NCBI GenBank assembly: GCA_031379035.1
Contig: JANNEU010000248.1
Location: 1 to 17,074 of the forward strand
Direction of reading: 5' to 3'
Source: JABFRJ01 sp031379035
GTDB lineage: Bacteria > Pseudomonadota > Alphaproteobacteria > Rhizobiales > Hyphomicrobiaceae
Length of the DNA stretch: 17,074 nucleotides
The translations under genes and the position numbers were made by a program. Positions 6,775 through 14,160 of this stretch are shown here, one piece after another. The notes beneath the pieces were generated by a model. It was not told the origin of the DNA and did no database searches. It saw only the letters and a list, made by a program, of their open reading frames with translations. Each line of letters starts with the position of its first letter. Position 1 is the first letter of the stretch.

Positions 6775-6817
6775 GCGCTTCCGGAAAAGTGTTGCACGGT
6801 TTTCCGATTAGAAGCGC
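6775..6817. repeat. RIME-like intergenic palindrome just after the outer-membrane protein gene
   Basis: gcgcttc-cggaaaa (6775-6788) pairs with ttttccg (6800-6806) and gaagcgc (6811-6817): 14 paired bases with a four-base atta bulge on the right arm and an 11-base loop. The core cggaaaagtg...cggttttccg matches from memory the palindromic element (RIME type) dispersed in Rhizobiales genomes. It starts two bases after the stop codon and could end the transcript or protect its 3' end. Confidence 0.7.
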
Positions 6818-7155
6818 GACCACAAAAAAGTTTCGGCACCCGCCGTAGTGAGGGGCGTGGCATCCGCAAGGGTGCTGCGCCTTTCGGCGTTTCAGTCCAC
6901 GTAGCGCGATGCACCTTCAAAACCGTTGCCACATGTTGCAGTCGACGTGATGAAACAATTCCTCAAAAAGCCTTGGGTCTGCCGAAAAGTGAACACGATC
7001 AGGGTAGTTAATACACTCATCGACCAGCGCAGACGCACCACAATCACCGCAAACGAAAATTCAGCGTCAAGTTCCAACCTTCGCCGCGCATCAGATGTGG
7101 CGGCATTGAGGCAGAATTCAAATCCCGGCAGTGCGCCTTCGGCGTTCGACCGGAT

Positions 7156-7190
7156 GGGACGGTGGCGGATCCCCGCTTCGCTGCCGTCCC
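7156..7190. repeat. Inverted repeat gggacgg / ccgtccc
   Basis: A 7-bp stem with an inner gcgg/ccgc pairing around atcc. It belongs to the hairpin-rich stretch downstream of the pilus operon. Confidence 0.5.
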
Positions 7191-7260
7191 GGTTTAAACA
7201 GTTGTGCTAGCCGATCGTCCAGATCTCGAACGTGAAGGCAAAATCGCACAGCGACAGATA

Positions 7261-7300
7261 CCGGTGCACGCAGTCCTCCGTCTGGCAGGGCGTGCGCCGG
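7261..7300. repeat. Hairpin, 11-bp stem with one G-T pair
   Basis: ccggtgcacgc (7261-7271) pairs with gcgtgcgccgg (7290-7300) across an 18-base loop; only one position is a wobble pair. It is followed after nine bases by a second, larger inverted repeat, so the two may form one structured element. No known riboswitch or RNA signature was recognised on either strand. Confidence 0.6.
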
Positions 7301-7309
7301 ACTGAGGTT

Positions 7310-7389
7310 CCGTTGCCGGCCGGTGGCTGCTCTCCGCACCGCCACACACCTCCCTCCCCGACGCGGGGGGTGGCTACCGCCGGCAACGG
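7310..7389. repeat. Large inverted repeat, 11-bp perfect outer stem with nested GC hairpin
   Basis: ccgttgccggc (7310-7320) is perfectly complementary to gccggcaacgg (7379-7389). Inside are further pairings, including gccac/gtggc (7341-7345 and 7370-7374) and ccccg-acg-cgggg (7356-7368). It lies about 50 bases past the stop of the last pilus gene and may act as the operon's transcription end or mRNA protector, or be an intergenic repeat family member. There is no T tract. Confidence 0.65.
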
Positions 7390-7440
7390 ACTCTTGTTTC
7401 ACGGGCACCCCGACAGAGCATGAAACGCGAGCGCGCACCC

Positions 7441-8400
7441 TCACTGCGGCGTCAACGTCACCGTGAGCACGTCATCATAGCGCCCCGCGATCAAGGCCTG
7501 GCTCGGCTGCTGCGGCGTCACCGACACCCGCATCGTTCCGCTTGCGCCCGTCGTTATATCAATCCGCCCTGTCACAGCTGACGCCGTCGCCGTGTTCAAC
7601 GTTGCCGTCGCACCACCAAAAGTCGCTTGCGCCGAATAGTGGATCACGTTGGTGAAGCCCGTGCCCGGCGTTCCCGGCTTCACGATGCCGCCATTCTGCG
7701 ACGCCATCGTCACATCCGACGGCGCATTGCACAGCACGTTGGCATAATCGCGCTGCTGCGTTGCCGTCGTCACCACGCCCCCCGACGTCACCGGCACAGT
7801 CATCACAGAACTATCAACCGACGATGCACGCCCATCGATCGTGCAGCTCGGATTAACCGCCGCATTGACGAACCACACCGATACGCCGGGCACCGATGCG
7901 GTCCCGTTACTCTGATCGAACACAGCAACCCGCACACTGCTGTCGCTATAGCCGCCCGCCGCCACGCTCTGGCTCGCGATCGCAATAGCCTGCGCAGATG
8001 CTGACACCGCAATCGTCGCCTGCCCGCCCGTCGACGACGCGGAAATTGGAATCGTCGCCGTCGGCGTGCCTGCATAAAGCACGCGCGTCCCAGCCAGGTT
8101 TTGCACGTCATACAGCAGCGTCGCCGCACCGGCGCCAGACATCGTCGCTGGGATAAATGTACTCTGAAAAGCAACCGATCCGGCACATGTTCCACCACTG
8201 CTCGAAATCGTGAGCACCAGATTGATCGTCATGCCTTGCGCCACTGGTGCCGACAATCCCGAATAGCGGCCGAGATTGGCAACCGCGCCCGACATCGATT
8301 GAACGCCCGTGATGGTGCAGGCGGCCTGCGCCACGCCACTCAGCCCCGACCACGACACGAGAAATGCCAGTCCACCGAGCATCAGCCGTAGGTATCGCAT
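7441..8400 (-). CDS. Two-domain spore-coat-U tip adhesin of archaic chaperone-usher pilus
   Basis: Exported pilus subunit, 319 residues, last in the operon, the place where Csu-type operons encode the tip adhesin (CsuE-like). A signal peptide ends at about AQA-AC (27). Domain 1 (28-180) is the putative tip/receptor domain, with Cys28 and Cys72 and the pattern LLYDVQNLAGTRVLYAG (95-111) and YSDSSVRVAVF (151-161). Domain 2 (about 183-319) is a pilin-type SCPU domain with Cys186 and Cys224 and the terminal strand DDVLTVTLTPQ. Each domain thus has its own Cys pair, consistent with disulfides formed in the periplasm. The ATG at 8400 is preceded by a strong GAAGGAG that sits inside the end of the usher gene; only 4 bases separate the two genes, so translation is probably coupled. 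At 319 residues it is shorter than CsuE (about 400). Confidence 0.88.
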   Translation of the reverse strand: MRYLRLMLGGLAFLVSWSGLSGVAQAACTITGVQSMSGAVANLGRYSGLSAPVAQGMTINLVLTISSSGGTCAGSVAFQSTFIPATMSGAGAATLLYDVQNLAGTRVLYAGTPTATIPISASSTGGQATIAVSASAQAIAIASQSVAAGGYSDSSVRVAVFDQSNGTASVPGVSVWFVNAAVNPSCTIDGRASSVDSSVMTVPVTSGGVVTTATQQRDYANVLCNAPSDVTMASQNGGIVKPGTPGTGFTNVIHYSAQATFGGATATLNTATASAVTGRIDITTGASGTMRVSVTPQQPSQALIAGRYDDVLTVTLTPQ

Positions 8401-8404
8401 GCGC

Positions 8405-11263
8405 TCACTCCTTCGCCGCCGCGCCCGTCGGGCTCAGCGTGCCGGCCTTGAACAGGCCCTCGGTTTTAGCGGGAATATCGAGCATGTAGACGAGCGGCCC
8501 GTCTGCACTCTCCATGCGCAAGGTCCAACGACCCGGCGACAAGCCGTCCGCGCCGAACCGTCCCGCCGCGTTGGTGAACACCGCAACTTTCTTGTTCCCA
8601 TCTGCAATTGGAAACGCAACGCCACTTTGCAACGATAGCGGTTGACCAACCTGGTCGACGAGCGCCCCGAACGCTGTAATCGAATACGCCGAACCAACTT
8701 CCAGCGCATAACCGCTCTTGTAGGGTGCACGGATATCAAACCCGCCGGACCCCAAGCTGTATCCGATCGGCAAATCTGCCACGTCCACTGGCACAGTCGT
8801 ATTGGCGTAGGCCGGCAGGTTCGACACCAGCGCCGGCCCCAGACGGTCGGTCTTGGCGATCACCGTGCCATCACTGCCAACCGTCACGTCTTTGTCGGCA
8901 ATGGAGGCATGCGGTTTGACAATCGCAAACGCACCACCACGGATCGGTGCCCCCACCGCTACCATGCCATCCGCAAACGCGATCGCCGTGCCAACTCGCA
9001 GGCTGGTCCGCTGATCTTCATGGCTCGGCTGGAACTTCGGATACGTGAAATTATCACCACCGGCAGAATGGCTCACCCGCACGTCGGCGCGATTGCCCGT
9101 ATAGCCGAGCGAACCACCGACGCTGGCACTGCCTGTGTCACCGACATGTTGTGCGCTGACCGCCGTATCCCAGCGCCCGAGTCCATCACCAGTCATTTGT
9201 AGCGCTGAGATCTGGGTGGATTTGTTCAAGGTATCATAGGCCACACCGATGGACGTCCGCTCGGCAGGGCGGATGTAGAGACGGGCAGCGGCGCGAAACT
9301 CAGCCTTGGTGTTGTTGAAGTTCGCCGCAAAGCCGTGCAGATACGTTTCGTTCGAATACCCAGCCAGGATGCTGCCACTCATCCACGGCGTCAGCGGTTT
9401 GGACAACGTTAGATCCGCACCATAACGATCACCACGAACGACATAAGGCGACACCGCCGTCGCCTCCGGATTGTCGAATTGGTAGCGCGCGCTTAAGGTC
9501 GCTGTCAGGTCCTCCGGCAACGCAATCGAATGCGATCCGGTCAGCCGCAGCTTGTAAAGCGCTTGCGGTCGGAACACCTGCGTCGCCAGTTCGATTTGAT
9601 CGCCGGGTGTTCGAAACGACTTGTCGCGATAATCGGCGCTGATACGCAACGACTCGCGCGCACCAAACGAACCACGGAAGCCCATCACGTCCCAGCTGGC
9701 ACGGCCGCCGAGCCCAATCTTGCCCTCCGTGGTGCTGGCCGCCGGTTGGACGCTGAACACCCCCGCCGATGATTGCAGAAAAAGGCCAATGGAGCCCGTG
9801 GCCACATGCATGTCGGCCTGCGCGCTCACTTCAGTTGTCAGATCATCGGTAATGCCGTGCCGCAGCAGCGCAGCGCCCGTTCGCCCACGCGTTTCATACT
9901 TCCGGTCACCATCCAGCAGATACGACGGCGCGCCCGCCGACAACGACCATTCGGTCTTCCCGGCAGCGAGCAAGCTCTGATCATGGAACATCGAGAACTT
10001 CAGGCTCTTGCGCTCGCCGCTGTCATCGGTGATCGCCAACTCAACTTCATTCGCCCCGCCAGCAAACGGCAGATCGCGCAGATTGTAAGCGCCGGGTCGC
10101 AGCTGGAAGTGTTGGATCACCGCGCCGTTGACGATCACATCGACTTCCGACTGGCGATCCACACGGAAGGCACTGTGACCAGTCGACCGGATACTTTCAC
10201 CCGGTGCCAGCTTGCGCGATGATTTCTCAAGGCTGACACCCAGTGTGTCCGTCGACCGCACGTAACTCGCAGCCGTCGCATCCACGTCACCAATCTGCAG
10301 CCGCAGTTGCTCGTCAGGAAAATCATAGGTCGCCCGCGAACCGCGACGTTTCATACCGGCTTTGTGCTCATAGGCGCACAGACTGCCGACCGCGCAACGA
10401 TTACCGTCCACCGCGCCATCGTAAGACGCTTCTGTCTCCAGAACGACGCCCCGCAGCCGCACCACACCCTGCAGATCCAACCGGCCACTCGTATCAGCCG
10501 TTTGCCCGGGCCGTGTCTTCCAGCTCTGATCCGCCCCGCCGATCACGTTAAGATAGCCGGAGACTTTGGCCGGCGCGACCGACGGCTCCGTTGCCAACGC
10601 CCCACGCAAGCCCCCGACACTCAGCTCACCCTCGGCGCGTTCAACCGAGCGCGGATTGAACGCGAGTTCGAACAAACTGGCATTAAACGTCAGCCCGAGA
10701 CCTGCCGCCTCAATCGCCCCCAGCGCGATCCGGTCATCCTTGTGCGGCAGCGCCACCAGCCGCGCACGCGCGTCCGGCGTCAGCATCGGACTGATTTTAT
10801 CGAGCACAAACTGCCGCGGCACGTGGATGCTGTCGTCAACCTCGACGCGCAGAATAATCTCGCCGAGGTCCCGCGTGCCGTCCTTCAACGGCACCGGCAG
10901 TGTCAGCGGCTGCCCTGTCGAATTGATGCGGTTGGAGACGGCGCGTTGGTATTCAACGACGGGAGGCGTGGCCGGCAACACTGCGGGCTCTGGCGGTACG
11001 GCTGGTGTTGGCGCGGGCGCAGACGTCGATTGAACCGGGCGCGGCTTTTTCTTCACAGTGACGGCTGGTCGCGGGTCATCCGCCACCGTCGATCCGCGTA
11101 ACAGCGGAGCGGCGGGCAATACGCCGGCCGTTTGCGCGCACACCGGCGTCGCTTCTGCCAGTAGCAGAAACGCGACAATGGCCGCGGCGAACCGCAGCCA
11201 TTGGAGCCGGTATGAAAGCGATCGCGCCAACGGCGTCTCGTTCGCGGGCACCTCGTGAGGCAC
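8405..11263 (-). CDS. Outer-membrane usher, FimD/PapC/CsuD family
   Basis: Outer-membrane assembly pore that receives chaperone-subunit complexes and exports the pilus; 952 residues. A signal peptide ends at about VCA-QT (43). A proline-rich stretch follows at 65-102 (KKKPRPVQS, APAPTPAVPPEP). The N-terminal chaperone-binding domain is at about 118-205. The 24-strand barrel occupies most of the rest, with the plug domain inserted at about 360-420 (FRVDRQSEVDVIVNG, QLRPGAYNLRDLP). The C-terminal domains end the protein (LSPGRWTLRMESADG). A Cys290/Cys296 pair lies in a barrel loop. The start is GTG at 11263 with AGGAA six bases upstream. It lies 65 bases after the chaperone gene and 4 bases before the adhesin gene. 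The protein is longer than CsuD (about 830); the proline-rich insert explains part of this. Confidence 0.93.
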   Translation of the reverse strand: MPHEVPANETPLARSLSYRLQWLRFAAAIVAFLLLAEATPVCAQTAGVLPAAPLLRGSTVADDPRPAVTVKKKPRPVQSTSAPAPTPAVPPEPAVLPATPPVVEYQRAVSNRINSTGQPLTLPVPLKDGTRDLGEIILRVEVDDSIHVPRQFVLDKISPMLTPDARARLVALPHKDDRIALGAIEAAGLGLTFNASLFELAFNPRSVERAEGELSVGGLRGALATEPSVAPAKVSGYLNVIGGADQSWKTRPGQTADTSGRLDLQGVVRLRGVVLETEASYDGAVDGNRCAVGSLCAYEHKAGMKRRGSRATYDFPDEQLRLQIGDVDATAASYVRSTDTLGVSLEKSSRKLAPGESIRSTGHSAFRVDRQSEVDVIVNGAVIQHFQLRPGAYNLRDLPFAGGANEVELAITDDSGERKSLKFSMFHDQSLLAAGKTEWSLSAGAPSYLLDGDRKYETRGRTGAALLRHGITDDLTTEVSAQADMHVATGSIGLFLQSSAGVFSVQPAASTTEGKIGLGGRASWDVMGFRGSFGARESLRISADYRDKSFRTPGDQIELATQVFRPQALYKLRLTGSHSIALPEDLTATLSARYQFDNPEATAVSPYVVRGDRYGADLTLSKPLTPWMSGSILAGYSNETYLHGFAANFNNTKAEFRAAARLYIRPAERTSIGVAYDTLNKSTQISALQMTGDGLGRWDTAVSAQHVGDTGSASVGGSLGYTGNRADVRVSHSAGGDNFTYPKFQPSHEDQRTSLRVGTAIAFADGMVAVGAPIRGGAFAIVKPHASIADKDVTVGSDGTVIAKTDRLGPALVSNLPAYANTTVPVDVADLPIGYSLGSGGFDIRAPYKSGYALEVGSAYSITAFGALVDQVGQPLSLQSGVAFPIADGNKKVAVFTNAAGRFGADGLSPGRWTLRMESADGPLVYMLDIPAKTEGLFKAGTLSPTGAAAKE

Positions 11264-11328
11264 CGATTTCCTACGAACACATGAAAGCTACCGTGAAGCG
11301 ACGTGGAACAACAAATCTTTGCAAGCGG

Positions 11329-12075
11329 TCAGCGCTTAGGTCCGTAGTCTATGCTGGCCTGCACGCTTGAGACGCCTGGCGGCACTGTCGCCGGCAGCAC
11401 GAATTTGCGGCGCTGGCCGGGCGGCACGAGGCCGATACCGATCTGGGTCAGCAGCACTTCAGGTTGATACGTTTCCTGCCAGTTGCCAGCCTGCAGCTTG
11501 AGCGTCGCTTTGGGCAGCAGCGCGTGCGTCTTGGTCGGGTTCTCGACGACAATCGTCGCGTGCCGCTTGCCCGTTTTTTTATCAGCCTCAATACCGGTCG
11601 ACACCACCGTGAGATCGGCAGTCGACTTAGGCGGGGCCACGTTGATCATCGCGCCCATGCTGGACACAACGCTCACACCGCTCGTGTTGCTCGGCAATTT
11701 CACCGGCACCTGATTGGCGAACAGCATGAAGCTTTTGCTCTTGGCAAGTAGCGGCTCGCCGACCCACTGCACGCGAAAGACCTGGCTGCTGCCGGGTGCG
11801 ATCATCGCCTGTGGCGGTAAGATCAGAAATTCAGCCTGAGCATCGTCATGGTATTTGCGGACGCCATTTTCGTCCTGCGTCATTCGCTTAATTGCGATCT
11901 CGACCGGCATGGCGGTGCCGCTGGCATTGGAAACCGTTACAGTACCGCGGCTCGTCGACCCAGCTGACTGCATCTCAACCTGTATCGGCGAAATGCCCAT
12001 CGCCCAAGCAACACCTGGCAGGCTGAAAGCGGCGGCAACACAGGCAGCAAATAGGGTTGATCTTTGCAAGAGCAT
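11329..12075 (-). CDS. Periplasmic pilus chaperone, PapD/CsuC family
   Basis: Periplasmic immunoglobulin-like chaperone, 248 residues, that folds pilin subunits by donor-strand complementation and hands them to the usher. The signal peptide is 1-25 (cleavage AWA-M). The first domain has MGISPIQVEM (strand A), TVTVSNASGTAMPVEIAIKRM and FLILPPQAMIAPGSSQVFRVQWVGEP (83-108), a signature of archaic-class chaperones. The G1 region reads VSVVSSMGAMINVAPP. The second domain contains HATIVVENPTKTHALLPKATL. It ends in VQASIDYGPKR. The ATG at 12075 has AAGAGG upstream at good spacing. It lies 74 bases downstream of the pilin gene, beyond a GC-rich hairpin. Confidence 0.93.
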   Translation of the reverse strand: MLLQRSTLFAACVAAAFSLPGVAWAMGISPIQVEMQSAGSTSRGTVTVSNASGTAMPVEIAIKRMTQDENGVRKYHDDAQAEFLILPPQAMIAPGSSQVFRVQWVGEPLLAKSKSFMLFANQVPVKLPSNTSGVSVVSSMGAMINVAPPKSTADLTVVSTGIEADKKTGKRHATIVVENPTKTHALLPKATLKLQAGNWQETYQPEVLLTQIGIGLVPPGQRRKFVLPATVPPGVSSVQASIDYGPKR

Positions 12076-12100
12076 GACGACCTCTTAGGTTTCGATAAAG

Positions 12101-12135
12101 CCCTCCGCGCGGCAACAGGCCGGCCGCACGGAGGG
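12101..12135 (-). terminator. Hairpin between pilin and chaperone genes (partial terminator or mRNA stabiliser)
   Basis: ccctccg (12101-12107) pairs with cggaggg (12129-12135), and inside it gcggc pairs with gccgc after one mismatch, leaving a nine-base loop. On the minus strand the stem is followed by a loose ctttatc, not a true U tract. Its place right after the major pilin gene is where many pilus operons have a hairpin that leaves excess pilin mRNA. Confidence 0.6.
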
Positions 12136-12149
12136 AGCGTTCGTTCGAC

Positions 12150-12674
12150 TTACTGCGGTGTCAGCGTAACGGTGAGCGTATCGGCGTAGGAACCCGGCGT
12201 CAGACCGGTCGTCGCCGCCGTTGCCACCGAAATCAACATGTTGCCGGTGTAGGCGGTCGGAGTGAGACCAGCCGTCGATGTCCGCAGGACGCCTGTGCCG
12301 AGCGTTGTCAGAGATGACGTCGTGACGCCCTGAGTGACGGTTGCGGTGTAGTTGATGTAGTTGGTGCCACCGCCCAGCGTGTTCGCCTTGATGCCATCGT
12401 TGAGAGACGTGATGGTCACGTTATTCGGCGTCGAACAGACAACGGCATAGTCCGCGCTTGGCAGTGTAACCGTACCGGCCGGGGCGGTCGTGCCGCTGGT
12501 GACGACGGTACCGGTTTCACCAGCCGCGCCCGTTGCCGAGCCATTGATGGTGCAGAGAGCGTTGACGAAAGCATTGAGGTTGATGGTCTGGGTGGCTGAC
12601 TGAGCGGATGCGCCATTCGTACCGGCGAGCGACAGACCAGCAAATGCGAGGGCTGCGAGAACTGACTTATTCAT
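12150..12674 (-). CDS. Major pilin subunit, spore-coat-U (SCPU) domain, CsuA/B-like
   Basis: Exported structural subunit of an archaic chaperone-usher pilus, 174 residues. The signal peptide is 1-24 (ASA-Q). The mature N-terminus SATQTINLNAFV is the donor strand that would complete the next subunit. The incomplete Ig-like fold has Cys41 and Cys80 (ALCTING; VVCSTPNN), the conserved SCPU disulfide, and ends in SYADTLTVTLTPQ. The protein is rich in Thr, Ser and Gly, with few charged residues, as in Csu pilins. The ATG at 12674 has GGGGAAG about six bases upstream. It is the first gene of a four-gene operon; one pilin gene is present, against three (CsuA/B, A, B) in Acinetobacter. The assignment is supported both by its own motifs and by the neighbours. 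Confidence 0.92.
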   Translation of the reverse strand: MNKSVLAALAFAGLSLAGTNGASAQSATQTINLNAFVNALCTINGSATGAAGETGTVVTSGTTAPAGTVTLPSADYAVVCSTPNNVTITSLNDGIKANTLGGGTNYINYTATVTQGVTTSSLTTLGTGVLRTSTAGLTPTAYTGNMLISVATAATTGLTPGSYADTLTVTLTPQ

Positions 12675-12706
12675 GGTGACTTCCCCAACTAACTAAACTT
12701 GGACAC

Positions 12707-12723
12707 GGCACAAATCGTGTGCC
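12707..12723. promoter_or_regulatory. Dyad ggcaca-n5-tgtgcc upstream of the pilin gene
   Basis: A perfect 6-bp inverted repeat with a five-base spacer (aatcg), 33-49 bases ahead of the pilin start. The overlapping acacg...cgtgt gives an alternative pairing. It is suitable for a dimeric regulator or a 5'-leader hairpin; neither can be told from sequence alone. Confidence 0.45.
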
Positions 12724-13012
12724 ACCGAACGCTACGAACTCAGACGCACTGACAAATTTCCAAAGTATTGCTGCTCGTGGGCGCGCAATGGCCCGCACCT
12801 CGTTCTTGGATGACAGCTGTTCTCCGCTGCTGTGAGATTGTTTTACGCCCAAGGTTTGAACGACTGGTTAAGGCCGGTGCCGAAATGACACCCATCGGCG
12901 GTTGCAGCGCGCCAACACAGTTCTGCCAATCTGGAATCAGTCGCTTTTTCGGCTCGTGTGCGCCCCAAAATTAAACTGCTCCGCCCCCAATCCCCGCCTC
13001 TGAAAGCTGCTG

Positions 13013-13018
13013 TATACT
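13013..13018 (+). promoter_or_regulatory. Possible -10 element TATACT
   Basis: tgtatact has a TG close upstream of the hexamer. It would place transcription start near 13025, about 30 bases before the ATG at 13055. No -35 match is seen 17 bases upstream, so this is tentative. Confidence 0.3.
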
Positions 13019-13054
13019 CGGCCCTTGCGTCCAATCATTCACCACGAGTTGTCC

Positions 13055-14086
13055 ATGCCGCTGCTGCTGACCCAAGCCCAATTGCCCATACTGATCGCGC
13101 TCCTCGTGGCGCTCGCCGTTGTCGCCGCACTGATCCTGCGGCAGCGGCGTAGCAGCGCTGCCGCCCGCGACACAGCCGGTACCCGCCCGAGAACAGGGGC
13201 TGCATCGCCACGCCTCGAATCCGCCGGCCCCGCTGGCATGCCCGCCAACTGGGGCTATCAGCTCCAGAAGCTCAATGTCGCCCACGCCGCAGCCTCCCCC
13301 TACGATCTACTGGTCATCGACACGACCAAAGACGGCTCCGACGAGAGTTCGCTTGCGCCTGCCGACCTCGCCCGCCTCAAGCGCAAGCCCAACGGTCAGC
13401 CCCGCACCATGCTCGCCTACCTCTCCATCGGCGAGGCCGAGAGCTATCGCTCCTACTGGGATCCCGCCTGGAAGCGCACCAAACCCGACTGGCTGCTCGG
13501 CGAAAACCCCGACTGGAAGGAAAACTACGCCGTCTGCTTCTGGAAACCAGAGTGGCAGGGCATCATGTGCGGCAGCCCGGAAGCGCGTTTGGATCGCGTC
13601 ATCGCCGCCGGCTTCGACGGCGTCTACCTCGACAAATGCGACGTGTTCGATGATCTGAAACGCCGCCACAAAGCCGCCGCCAGCACCCGTCCCGACATCG
13701 CTGGCGACATGGTCAAATTCATCGGCCACCTCTCGGCCTACGCCAAATCCAAGAACCCGAACTTCCTCATCGTGATGCAGAACGCCGAGGATCTGCTCGA
13801 ACGCGCCGATCTCCGTGCCCACCTCGACGGTATCGCCAAGGAAGAACTCATCTACGGTGCCGACAGTCCCGAAAAAGCCAATTCAAAGGACGACCTCGAA
13901 CACAGCCGCGAGATGCTCGATCTCATGAAAGCCGAAGGCAAACTCGTGCTCGTCGTCGAATACCTCGATAACGACACCAAGATCCGCCACGCCGTCGAAA
14001 CCGCCCGCGCCTTCGGCTACACCCTCCACATCTCCCCAAAAAACCGCAAACTCGACCGCCTCGACTACGCCGTTCAGACCGCGTAA
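13055..14086 (+). CDS. Membrane-anchored endo-alpha-1,4-polygalactosaminidase-like glycosidase (GH114/TM1410-like)
   Basis: Predicted glycoside hydrolase, 343 residues, anchored by one N-terminal membrane helix (9-28, LPILIALLVALAVVAALIL) followed by RQRR, so the enzyme domain should face the periplasm or exterior. A low-complexity linker spans 30-60. The (beta/alpha)8-type domain shows PANWGYQLQKLN (63-74), YDLLVIDTTKDG (83-94), MLAYLSIGEAESYRSYW (119-135) and FDGVYLDKCDVF (187-198), the family's signature strands with acidic residues at their ends. The domain resembles the MJ1477/TM1410 and GH114 families, which cleave galactosamine-containing polymers. The start is the ATG at 13055; a TTG at 13025 would add ten residues with no benefit to the helix. 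The thioredoxin-like gene follows after 74 bases on the same strand. Family assignment is good, substrate is inferred. Confidence 0.85.
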   Translation: MPLLLTQAQLPILIALLVALAVVAALILRQRRSSAAARDTAGTRPRTGAASPRLESAGPAGMPANWGYQLQKLNVAHAAASPYDLLVIDTTKDGSDESSLAPADLARLKRKPNGQPRTMLAYLSIGEAESYRSYWDPAWKRTKPDWLLGENPDWKENYAVCFWKPEWQGIMCGSPEARLDRVIAAGFDGVYLDKCDVFDDLKRRHKAAASTRPDIAGDMVKFIGHLSAYAKSKNPNFLIVMQNAEDLLERADLRAHLDGIAKEELIYGADSPEKANSKDDLEHSREMLDLMKAEGKLVLVVEYLDNDTKIRHAVETARAFGYTLHISPKNRKLDRLDYAVQTA

Positions 14087-14160
14087 CGCGAACACCAACC
14101 GCCGCTGGACAACATCGCCGTCACCGGCAACGGTGCCTCAAGTCATCCCGAAGGGACGCC

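Larger units (their letters stand above)
6774..7440. other. 667-base region without a convincing gene, rich in inverted repeats
   Basis: It lies between the outer-membrane protein gene (+) and the end of the pilus operon (-). Several frames of 60-108 codons exist but have composition typical of unselected GC-rich DNA and lack ribosome sites. The left half (6926-7100) is AT-richer. Beyond the palindrome at 6775-6817 it contains gggacgg (7156-7162) pairing with ccgtccc (7184-7190), and the two larger hairpins at 7261-7300 and 7310-7389. Two similar short segments, at about 6871-6891 and 7131-7147, share a gcgcctttcggcgtt-like core. Confidence 0.55.
12675..13054. other. Divergent region upstream of the pilus operon and the glycosidase gene, no gene seen
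   Basis: 380 bases with no convincing gene; the 60-70 codon frames crossing it lack ribosome sites and family-like composition. It must hold the promoters for the pilus operon (leftward) and the glycosidase gene (rightward). A dyad at 12707-12723 and a TATACT at 13013-13018 are the only candidate sites. A minus-strand TTGTCA (12750-12755) could be a -35, but no matching -10 was found. Confidence 0.5.

Noticed and set aside
7261..7389. Cobalamin or other known riboswitch
   Set aside because: The expected conserved boxes were not found on either strand, and the position is downstream of genes on both sides.
7118..7444. 108-codon minus-strand frame and overlapping + frame (7232-7423)
   Set aside because: Translations of palindromic repeat DNA (Arg/Pro-rich); no ribosome sites.
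10307..11101. 264-codon + strand frame inside the usher gene
   Set aside because: Complement of a clear usher; composition is Arg/Pro/His-rich.
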